DNA of 15,991 nt from Tissierellia bacterium (GTDB lineage: Bacteria > Bacillota_A > Clostridia > Tissierellales > Peptoniphilaceae). The position numbers were made by a program, and so were the translations under genes. This document shows, in pieces, positions 8,501-14,919 of the stretch. Under the pieces are notes generated by a model. The model searched no databases. It saw nothing but the letters and a program-made list of their open reading frames with translations, and was not told the DNA's origin. Positions within the stretch are counted from its first letter, which is position 1. Each line of letters starts with the position of its first letter. The DNA lies in NCBI GenBank assembly GCA_012513395.1, contig JAAZCH010000006.1, positions 1-15,991 of the forward strand. Direction: 5' to 3'.

Positions 8501-9734
8501 TTTCTCCACTATCATTTTTAATAAAATCAAACATACTTCTTTGATTGGAAGCAAATGCTGATGATATATGTTTTAATAATAATGCGGTGTAAGGATGTAT
8601 TGGTAAAATATTTTTTAATTCATCATCAGTTATACGAGCTTTCTTTTTTATAAGTTCTCGTGACTCTTGAGTTCTATCATAAAGTTCTTCAACAGTATCA
8701 TTCCATTCATCTAGTAAAACTGAATCATCTGTCTTACTCATAGCTGCACCCATAAGATGAAAAGCCATGTTTTCAGGTAACTCTATATTACATTTAGGTA
8801 CAATAAATCTTCCCTGGAGATGTCTCCAAGTTTTATCTGTTTCAGGAAACATATGACTAACATCATGAGTTACCAATATGAAGTAAAAAGGATCACTTCC
8901 ACTTAAATCGGCAAGTTCTTGAAAGCCTGTCAATGATCTCATATTAGTTTTGAAATACTCAGTAAATTCATCCCAAATAAATACAATCCCTTTTAGATTA
9001 TTTTCTTTTATAATATCAGTTATCCAATTACATAAATCAGTTGTACTCATAGATAATACCGTAATTCCATTATCTTTACCAACTTTCATGATTTTCTGCA
9101 TAAGCGTTGCTAAAGCATCATCTTCGTAGATATTTAATTTTTCAATAATTGAATCTACATCATCACCTGAAAACATTTCTGAATACTTGCTATTTATAAG
9201 TTCATTAAATGTATTCTTCCAAATATCATCTGATAGCCATTTTATTGTAGAATCTTTTAATGCTTTCTCACCATGATATTCAATTCCTTTTTCTCGCATA
9301 GCTTCTATTATGCTTTCTTGAACAGCAAATACTAAATCATTATCATCTCTTATAAAAGAAGATCCATATCTATGAACTGTCAAAATTTCTTTTCCTTCAG
9401 TTTTTACTCGTTGAAATTTATTAAATAAATCTTTCCCTAACTGTTCATCAAATTTTTCGAAATATTCTTTAGTATCTTTTTCATTAGCATCAAGAAGTTT
9501 TTTTAATGTTAATACAGCATGTGATTTTCCTGTACCGTAAGCACCTTCAACCCATATTGAAACCCTTTGCTTTCTTGACAATACATTTACTGAATCACTA
9601 AGCAATTGTACAAATGTTTCATGAGGATAAAACTTCTTCCAGATTTCTGGTTCCTTATTTATGATTGCTTTGTTTATTTGCGGAAAATACTCTGGGTCTA
9701 TATCAAAATAGTGGTTATAATTTTCAAAAGCCAT
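5529..9734 (-). CDS. brxC: BrxC/PglY-type large P-loop ATPase
   Basis: 1401 aa, the largest gene here. An N-terminal P-loop ATPase domain has Walker A GAYGTGKS (64-71), a Walker B strand ending WDE (VFIWDE, 251-256) and a sensor-like FILVTHD (285-291). The remaining roughly 1,000 residues are helical and charged, with no catalytic motif I can identify. This is the architecture of BrxC/PglY, the ATPase that accompanies PglZ in BREX systems. It is longer than the roughly 1,200 aa usual for BREX-1 BrxC, which fits a separate type 4 version. The ATG follows AAAGGGGGAT about 9 bases upstream. The gene begins 15 bp after brxP and ends 5-11 bp before pglZ. It is likely cytoplasmic, and a role as ATP-driven DNA-associated machine is inferred from the family. 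Confidence 0.9.
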   Translation of the reverse strand: MAFENYNHYFDIDPEYFPQINKAIINKEPEIWKKFYPHETFVQLLSDSVNVLSRKQRVSIWVEGAYGTGKSHAVLTLKKLLDANEKDTKEYFEKFDEQLGKDLFNKFQRVKTEGKEILTVHRYGSSFIRDDNDLVFAVQESIIEAMREKGIEYHGEKALKDSTIKWLSDDIWKNTFNELINSKYSEMFSGDDVDSIIEKLNIYEDDALATLMQKIMKVGKDNGITVLSMSTTDLCNWITDIIKENNLKGIVFIWDEFTEYFKTNMRSLTGFQELADLSGSDPFYFILVTHDVSHMFPETDKTWRHLQGRFIVPKCNIELPENMAFHLMGAAMSKTDDSVLLDEWNDTVEELYDRTQESRELIKKKARITDDELKNILPIHPYTALLLKHISSAFASNQRSMFDFIKNDSGEKIKGFQWFIKNCSPYDDNPFLTVDMLWDFFYGKGKEDLSPEIRSILDCYGRSSTQQLDRDEKRVLKAVLLLQAISQQVGDTVELFIANEQNIDNIFEGSDLDVGAPSSIANKLVTDKIIYKQPLGAGKYQYCAYKNVVDTAAIDSIKESVRTENTSKLIKDGELSTLLNLTGALRLRYDIEYVAENDFKSTINKIRGQKKDDDNKLSAVVSFAKNDAESRLISEKISEALKDNSYDIIFIDTSTNPMGLDLYEQYVEAIANARYQRNKDPKQADQHLENAQEVLEKWKNNLGNGEFIVYTKEKQNGERVMGLEQLYNLLKEINKKNYRQSLETGLPVTDTMWMANSLPRGVEYGIEQKTSAQYNKRLIEFIGKDAWGIEKYWEKSPYLLISKIKIKVEEIISESFKKDGRVSISEIYNELKRTPFGFMPCNLTAFTLGFVLKEYADETYTWSDGLRNDVLTVDKIKDMVSDVIRLQNTPSMRYNEKYIVTMTKEEKAFNQAASKVFKIPETSCTSIEATRERIRQKMKELSFPLWCLKYVVEEQVPENERIELNKLIDYFVGIANNENYEDDLTDSDIALAIGKLCLKNKNLDFKLSKFVNVENCQKGMEIYLKTFESGLLIELANDIQDNGQYINEVRKRFDADAATWVWNMETAKQKISEVILEYKIVSESNKIINKNKTFDETVSEWCQISDNIKISYKYAQNNWGDLADFMEMLYKVKRSATILDSQKDNFLNLIRADGAKFQVFYNNQVEMFKKVCSFFLDNKDYNFTDMDIKEIFSTIPRGQFDIQNKSDYQSTVQGHIDRYLAESRNKQLKDMWYEKTNTTSPKEWSEKYKMPILYMVPDKEFNFAKENFATINERHPNSQAIEKAIDYLSKTDYFDRLSSREERDNIFKNKFIKDYAVILTDIEKVKDYLTNAMGNISPNDWYGNPSVDSKLRAMAEAEYNETGSDKALDKIEAMDEKNVKHYLKRLIKDNMVVGIEIIKDN

Positions 9735-9749
9735 TGTTGCGATCCCCCT

Positions 9750-12191
9750 TTAAAATAAACCTAATACTTCTTCTGAAAACTTATCATTACGTAATGTTAT
9801 ATTATCTAAATCATGTGTAAATGAAGCATTTATAAATTCAGGATAATTAACACTTAATCCATTCAATAATTTTGCCATTAATTCTTTATCTATTCCAAAT
9901 ATTTCTGTTGGGCTTATTCCTGTACTATCTATTTCATGTTCCATTAATCTTGTAAGTGTAAAAGAGTAATAGTCCTCACATTTTTCAGCAAATAAATATA
10001 ATGAATATAACAATACCCTTGAATCAGGGTTTTTCCATGAAGTCCTATAAAAAGAGTTTAATGTTATTGTCTCCATACCTGCTGAATTTACTTTTGTATC
10101 ATAATCACATATTCCAAGTCCTAAGTCTTCTCCAAGAGGAGTTTTTGTAAGTAAAATTTTAAATGCACTTACTACATTTCTTTTTCCTAGACCCTTAGTA
10201 TCGCCTTCCATAACTGATTCTAGTTGTAATTTCATCCTATCTTGAGTTACTGTTTCATCAAAGGGTATGTTTTTAACAAACCAATTAAAATCTGCTGTAT
10301 AAACTAAATTTGAAAGTATTAATGCCCATATTACTTCTTTTTCTTCATTTTTATATAAGTCTAGCATTTTCTCCCCAAAAGTTGTTAATTCATTTCTTGT
10401 ATATTTATCATGTCCTACTGACCTGTTTCGAGTAACAATATCAGCATCTTTTAAAAAGTTCAAAAATGCATCTTTCATCTTTTTTCCCAGCATATAATCT
10501 CCATCAGTGTCCCAAAACTCTGCTTTTCCCTCATATTTAAAGAATGTATCTAACCACTCTTCTCTTATGCCAAAAGTATAATAATGCCCTAAACCCTTCA
10601 TCTTTTTCTCAGCTCCTATTCTATTTCTTATTGAATTGTAACGTAAACAATGCTCTGGGATATCATGGCATTTATGACATCGCTTACAGCTTTCAGATAT
10701 TTTAATTCCATCAGTCATGTCAATGCATCCATATGGACATTCCGCAACACAAACACCACATGATACACAATAAGTGCTCTTTATGATACAGCTTTTAATT
10801 AATGATAAAAATTTTATATCTTGTCTCTTATTTGTGATATTGGGAAAATTAAATTGCATTCCTTGTTTTGTTTCTTTAAGTTTAATTTCATAAGTCTTGT
10901 CATTATAATCAATGGTATAATTGTACGTATCATACTCAATAATATTCCCTATTGTTTTCGCCCATTCTTTCCAACCATTATTCAGTTTAAAAACTGTAGC
11001 AATAGTGCTACCATTGTCAACATCAATAATATGTTTGTCATAACCAAAATTAAGTTCACGCCCAGATCTTCTTGTCTTCCAGTTACCTTTTTCTATAAAT
11101 TCATCTATCTCTTCTTTTGTAAATGATGTTTTGCCACTTGTATCTTTTATTTTATTAACTAATTTATCAACATCATCAGAATACCATTTATTTTTGAAAA
11201 ATTCATGTTTCCCAGAAGACATGGGACACACTAAACAACCAACACGTGCATTCCCTTTTTTATAAGCTTCATTTAAAATTAAATTTCTTTGATAAATATA
11301 TAAATATAATTCTGCAGAGTTCCAATCCAAAATAATATGACTGCTAAATTGCCCCTGATGTTTACCGCCATAATTTACATCATCATATTCTTTTCTAGAA
11401 GCACTTTCATCTCCTCTAATACCCGTAAATGCCATACCAGTAAAAAATTTTACTCCTGTCAGTTCTTTTAATAATGTTATTTGGGGAGAAGTTTTATGAA
11501 CACCACAACACCAACGATTAGTGACTGCTGGTGGTCCGAACTTTTCCCAAGTTTCATCTGCCGATAATTTTGACTTTGCTTCTAAAAATTCTATTCCTTT
11601 TTCTTTGCACCATTTAGATGTTCTTTTTATAACATCATAAGTGTCTGAAAATTCCATACCTGTATCTCCAAACAAAACTTTAAATTCATTATGTGGTAAT
11701 GCTCTCTGCACAATATCAAGTGCTACAACACTATCTTTCCCTCCACTAAAAGCTACATAAAACACATCTACACGATCTTTGTACTCTCTATATATATTGT
11801 ATGTTTTTTTTATAGTTTCTTGTACGAGGCTTTCTAAAACATCATAGTTCTTGCTAATCATTGCAGGTATATCAACAAACTGTAGTTTATTATTCTTCAT
11901 AGGTTCTTCTAAAATAATTAATTCTGGTTTGCAATTCAAAGTTCCTCCCCTGGTTTTAGCTATTTTAGAGCCTCTATACCAGTAATTGTTAGCTTCAGCC
12001 CACATGTATGGATAAGTATCATTTTTCTGATAATCCCAATATTTATCAAAACCTAAAGAATCCAGTTCTTTATAATATACTGGTCTTGGTTCTTTACTAA
12101 AATTTAAAGGTGTACTTTCTAGTAAGATACCACCTGTTTCTCTGTCCCATTTATACGAATACATATGCTTTATATCATCCTCTCTTTTCAT
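9750..12191 (-). CDS. brxP: BrxP, PAPS-reductase-like PP-loop protein with ferredoxin domains (BREX type 4)
   Basis: 813 aa. After about 130 N-terminal residues comes a PAPS reductase/ATP-pyrophosphatase domain (about 141-340). It has PP-loop SGGKDS (149-154), TGMEF (177-181), RWCCGVHK (Cys228/229) and GCLVC (Cys319/322); such cysteines bind a 4Fe-4S cluster in DndC-like proteins. A ferredoxin-like domain follows: CVSCGVCVAECP (Cys475, 478, 481, 485) and CKRCHKC with a downstream Cys (502, 505, 508, 515), room for two 4Fe-4S clusters. The last roughly 270 aa start GHYYTFGIREEWLDTFF and resemble what I remember as DUF4007. This matches BrxP of type 4 BREX. The expected chemistry is adenylylation or sulfur transfer onto an unknown target, possibly DNA. 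The ATG at 12191 lies inside the end of the upstream gene (17-bp overlap) without a strong ribosome binding site, so expression probably depends on coupling. Confidence 0.9.
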   Translation of the reverse strand: MKREDDIKHMYSYKWDRETGGILLESTPLNFSKEPRPVYYKELDSLGFDKYWDYQKNDTYPYMWAEANNYWYRGSKIAKTRGGTLNCKPELIILEEPMKNNKLQFVDIPAMISKNYDVLESLVQETIKKTYNIYREYKDRVDVFYVAFSGGKDSVVALDIVQRALPHNEFKVLFGDTGMEFSDTYDVIKRTSKWCKEKGIEFLEAKSKLSADETWEKFGPPAVTNRWCCGVHKTSPQITLLKELTGVKFFTGMAFTGIRGDESASRKEYDDVNYGGKHQGQFSSHIILDWNSAELYLYIYQRNLILNEAYKKGNARVGCLVCPMSSGKHEFFKNKWYSDDVDKLVNKIKDTSGKTSFTKEEIDEFIEKGNWKTRRSGRELNFGYDKHIIDVDNGSTIATVFKLNNGWKEWAKTIGNIIEYDTYNYTIDYNDKTYEIKLKETKQGMQFNFPNITNKRQDIKFLSLIKSCIIKSTYCVSCGVCVAECPYGCIDMTDGIKISESCKRCHKCHDIPEHCLRYNSIRNRIGAEKKMKGLGHYYTFGIREEWLDTFFKYEGKAEFWDTDGDYMLGKKMKDAFLNFLKDADIVTRNRSVGHDKYTRNELTTFGEKMLDLYKNEEKEVIWALILSNLVYTADFNWFVKNIPFDETVTQDRMKLQLESVMEGDTKGLGKRNVVSAFKILLTKTPLGEDLGLGICDYDTKVNSAGMETITLNSFYRTSWKNPDSRVLLYSLYLFAEKCEDYYSFTLTRLMEHEIDSTGISPTEIFGIDKELMAKLLNGLSVNYPEFINASFTHDLDNITLRNDKFSEEVLGLF

Positions 12192-14400
12192 TCATTGCTT
12201 TAGCCTGTACTATAGCCTTATCTATATCCTTATAAGATCTACGACCCAAATATCCCTTTTCATAAAGGTAATCCAACGCTATTGAAGTGTCGAGGCTGAT
12301 ATTACTATCAAATAATACTTTAACTACTAAATCATAAAAGTTTTCTATTTTAGAAGAAATTTTTACAATTCCACCAACACAACTATCTTCATTGAAATTA
12401 ATATGTTCTAGTCTATATTTTTTGCTATACTCTGCTACATAATGCTCTAATAAGTATGAGTTCCATTTGAACCTACACTCTGGAAATGAAGAAAAATATT
12501 TTATATCTTTAATAGCAATGTAATCATCATAACAAAATTCATCTATTGCATTATCTATTTTATCAATATCAAAACTCACTAACTCCTTTGATACAAATTC
12601 TTCTTCAGTAATTCTTAATTTTTCATTATATATGATATCAAAGTATATTACAGAATTTAATTCTTTCTTTAAAGCTTTCAATTCTGACAAAGTTATTCTT
12701 TCATTATTATTACAAAAGAGTCTAAAAACATCACTTACTGATAAATTTTTTCCCTTCTCACTTATAATCTTAGAATTAAATGAGTAGTCATTTTGCAACT
12801 TATAACCAATAACATCTCTTAAACCCAAATCTGTTAATTGATAATACCTTTCAACTATTCCAGGTAATTGATCTTTTATAAATTTAATAAATTCCGTTTC
12901 TGTTAAAAAACCATTTCGCTCTATTTTATATCCAATAAAACTTGATATTTCGATTAATTCACTTTCACTAATAATTATACTATCAGGATGAAGATAAACT
13001 CCTGGTGAGTTCCTAATAAATTCTTTATTACTATGTAAGATGTTAATTATCCTACTCCTTGGAATGTGCAACAAATCATTACATATTATTTTTTGTTCAA
13101 TCGGTTCTTCCTTGTTTACCAAATAGTTTTTAACTTCAAATATAGGGTCTATTTTTATATTTTCTGGTGAAAAATATGATGCTTTAAATATCATTCTATC
13201 TTCATAAATATATTTTAAATATTCCCTGAGCATATCAGCATTATTTATTTTACTACCATAAAATATATCTATTACTTCCTCATACAAAGCATTATAATAA
13301 ATTGCATTTTTGCCAGATTGAAATAAATATTCAATATAGGCTAATAGATCTTGCTTACTTTTTTCTTTCAAAATCGTTTCTGGAATTAAAGCAAACTTTC
13401 TATCCTTTTCAGTGTATAGAATAGTTATCTTACTTATATTATTTTCTATCTCCAAATCGCTATCCAGTAAGTTATCAGTGAATTCCTTTGCCCAAAATGT
13501 TTTAAATTTTCTTATTTCTAGTCCAGAATCATATCTGAAATTTCTAGGAAATTTATCAATTAATATTTTTCGATATTTTCCCATTTTATCGGTATCTGTA
13601 TTTTCTTCAACGACTTCTTTCATAACTTCTTTATTTGTTTGTCTTAATTGTTCATTGAGGATATAGGTTATCTTTACATTTTCATAATCTACTAAACAGA
13701 TTTCTAATAATGATTTAATTTTTTTAATAATATCGATTGAACTTAGGTTAGTTTCAACAAACAAATTATTCGCTGTTTCTTTAGGAGAAACTAACTTATT
13801 TTTATCATTTTTATTTACAATATCCATCCTGCCATTTCTACTATTAAATGACTTGTTTTTAAAATCTTCAATTATGTAATCATAATCCTCCATCAAAACA
13901 TTGATAAAACTTACATACATTCCTTTCCAGGTTGTAAAATTATCATATGATTCCCCAAAATATGAATAAGAATATGGTTTGCTATACGAATAGTCACCAA
14001 TCTCATTAAAATCAACAATATGATAATGTTTTACAGAGGTATCTCCTAAATTCCTATTATCTTTCAAATAATTGGAATTCGATTTTGAGGGTTGGTTTTT
14101 ATATCTTTTATTTTCTTTAGCTAAATATGCATAAAATAAATTGATAGCTTCTTTTGTCTCTTCTATAATTCCTCTATGATAAAATTTAAATACCCTACTT
14201 TTCTCAACAGTTTCTTTTACTCTTTTTATTGTTTTTTTATCTTTATGCCATAATAAAGGGTCTTGTATGATATTGTTGTTTAAGCAATATGTATCGATTC
14301 TTTCATATGTTTTGCAAATATCATTAATTTTTGTTGGTTCCATACGTTCTAATAACCAGTCAAGATATTGATCCTTATTAGACGACTTAACTTTTGCCAA
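12175..14400 (-). CDS. Multi-module protein of unknown function, first structural gene of the BREX operon
   Basis: 741 aa; I cannot name the family. Residues about 5-100 are helical (DQYLDWLLERMEPTK to AINLFYAYL) and recall the core-binding segment of integrases that also opens some restriction proteins. At about 140-250 are YFGESYDNFTTWKGMY and LFVETNLSSIDIIKKIKSLL, a module I recall recurring in Firmicute restriction and defence proteins. Next, PRNFRYDSGLEIRKFKTFW and IPRSRIINILHSNKEFIRNSPGVYLHPD look like winged-helix units, followed by a long conserved-looking C-terminus with WNSYLLEHYV. There is no Walker, nuclease or methylase motif. The start is TTG at 14400, because GGAGGTG ends 6 bases before it; GTG at 14403 is an alternative, and a TTG at 14418 lies upstream of that site. 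The gene begins about 60 bp after the regulator and overlaps brxP by 17 bp. A DNA-recognition or accessory role is a guess. Confidence 0.8.
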   Translation of the reverse strand: MAKVKSSNKDQYLDWLLERMEPTKINDICKTYERIDTYCLNNNIIQDPLLWHKDKKTIKRVKETVEKSRVFKFYHRGIIEETKEAINLFYAYLAKENKRYKNQPSKSNSNYLKDNRNLGDTSVKHYHIVDFNEIGDYSYSKPYSYSYFGESYDNFTTWKGMYVSFINVLMEDYDYIIEDFKNKSFNSRNGRMDIVNKNDKNKLVSPKETANNLFVETNLSSIDIIKKIKSLLEICLVDYENVKITYILNEQLRQTNKEVMKEVVEENTDTDKMGKYRKILIDKFPRNFRYDSGLEIRKFKTFWAKEFTDNLLDSDLEIENNISKITILYTEKDRKFALIPETILKEKSKQDLLAYIEYLFQSGKNAIYYNALYEEVIDIFYGSKINNADMLREYLKYIYEDRMIFKASYFSPENIKIDPIFEVKNYLVNKEEPIEQKIICNDLLHIPRSRIINILHSNKEFIRNSPGVYLHPDSIIISESELIEISSFIGYKIERNGFLTETEFIKFIKDQLPGIVERYYQLTDLGLRDVIGYKLQNDYSFNSKIISEKGKNLSVSDVFRLFCNNNERITLSELKALKKELNSVIYFDIIYNEKLRITEEEFVSKELVSFDIDKIDNAIDEFCYDDYIAIKDIKYFSSFPECRFKWNSYLLEHYVAEYSKKYRLEHINFNEDSCVGGIVKISSKIENFYDLVVKVLFDSNISLDTSIALDYLYEKGYLGRRSYKDIDKAIVQAKAMNEKRG

Positions 14401-14406
14401 CACTTC

Positions 14407-14413
14407 CACCTCC
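14407..14413 (-). promoter_or_regulatory. Ribosome binding site deciding the start of the 741-aa gene
   Basis: GGAGGTG, a near-perfect anti-16S match on the minus strand, sits 6 bases before TTG at 14400 and 3 bases before GTG at 14403. A TTG at 14418 would place this site inside the gene, which makes the longer start unlikely. Confidence 0.75.
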
Positions 14414-14461
14414 AGCAACTACAATAACTACAACAAAATTGTTTAAGATTTTCATTAAAGC

Positions 14462-14683
14462 TTAATCTTCTATGGGAACAAATTCCATAATATCTCCAAT
14501 GTTACAATCTAGTACAAAACATATTCTTGAAAGAACTTCTAATGAAATATATTCATCATTATTTAACTTTGTATATGTTCCTGGTGATATACATGCTGCT
14601 TCCTTTAATTCTGTCTTTTTAACTTTTTTGTCAAGCAGAAATTTCCAAAGTTTTGTATAATTCACATTCATTTTATTAGCCAT
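14462..14683 (-). CDS. YozG-like Cro/CI-type helix-turn-helix regulator
   Basis: This 73-aa protein consists almost entirely of a Cro/CI helix-turn-helix domain. YTKLWKFLLDKKVKKTELKEAACISPGTYTKLNNDE covers the helix-turn-helix, and the protein ends CNIGDIMEFVPIED, the usual ending of small YozG-like regulators found in Firmicutes and on ICEs. It probably represses its own promoter and the BREX operon behind it. GGGGTG lies 7 bases before the ATG at 14683, so that start is preferred over the in-frame ATG at 14698, which has no good site. It is the first gene after the predicted promoter and is about 60 bp from the next gene on the same strand. It may belong to the ICE rather than to BREX. The operator is not proven. 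Confidence 0.85.
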   Translation of the reverse strand: MANKMNVNYTKLWKFLLDKKVKKTELKEAACISPGTYTKLNNDEYISLEVLSRICFVLDCNIGDIMEFVPIED

Positions 14684-14737
14684 ATAAGTACACCCCATTA
14701 CTTTTAATGATTCTTTTTCAACACATTCTTAATAGTA

Positions 14738-14766
14738 ATTGTACCATGTCCAAAGTATTCTATCAA
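14738..14766 (-). promoter_or_regulatory. Sigma-A-type promoter of the regulator/BREX operon
   Basis: On the minus strand, TTGATA (14761-14766) is followed after exactly 17 bases by TACAAT (14738-14743). Each hexamer has one or two mismatches to TTGACA/TATAAT. Transcription would start near 14731, about 48 bases before the regulator ATG. No other comparable promoter was seen between the operon genes, whose gaps are at most about 60 bp. Confidence 0.75.
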
Positions 14767-14770
14767 CTGC

Positions 14771-14815
14771 TTTAATAACGATATAGTTATCAAAAATATC
14801 TATATCGTTATTAAA
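14771..14815. repeat. Perfect 16-bp inverted repeat upstream of the operon promoter, possible operator
   Basis: TTTAATAACGATATAG (14771-14786) and CTATATCGTTATTAAA (14800-14815) are exact reverse complements with a 13-base spacer. The left arm overlaps a second small dyad, ATAAC (14775-14779) and GTTAT (14786-14790). The repeat ends 4 bases upstream of the -35 box. The position suits a regulator binding site, perhaps for the adjacent Cro/CI protein. There is no T-run on either side to suggest a terminator. Confidence 0.65.
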
Positions 14816-14862
14816 ATGATGATTTTAAAAAATCAGTCCATAGTGTTAAATCTATTTCAAAC

Positions 14863-14891
14863 AAAAAAACAGGGCAGACCGAAGCCCGCCC
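14863..14891 (-). terminator. Rho-independent terminator of the RadC-like gene
   Basis: On the minus strand GGGCGGGC, a TTCG tetraloop and GTCTGCCC form an 8-bp stem with two G-T pairs, followed by TG and seven T. This is a textbook intrinsic terminator about 30 bases after the stop codon of the RadC-like gene. It separates that gene from the BREX operon promoter. A smaller hairpin (CAGTAG 14897-14902 with CTACTG 14911-14916) precedes it. Confidence 0.9.
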
Positions 14892-14919
14892 ATATCCAGT
14901 AGTTGCTATGCTACTGTCC

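Noticed and set aside
8815..8828. Palindrome TGGAGA/TCTCCA inside brxC
   Set aside because: Short dyad with a 2-base centre in coding sequence and no nearby signal; likely chance.
9750..12191. Reading the operon as a Dnd or Ssp phosphorothioation system
   Set aside because: Only the DndC-like and DndA-like functions have counterparts. No DndB, DndD or DndE-like gene is present, and PglZ, BrxC and BrxL define BREX instead.
9750..12191. Assimilatory sulfate reduction gene (cysH)
   Set aside because: The PP-loop domain fits, but the length, extra ferredoxin domains and BREX neighbours do not match a metabolic reductase.
14699..14919. Search for a CRISPR array, tRNA or attachment site in the largest intergenic gap
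   Set aside because: Only the promoter, the inverted repeat and the terminator are visible; there are no spaced direct repeats and no cloverleaf.
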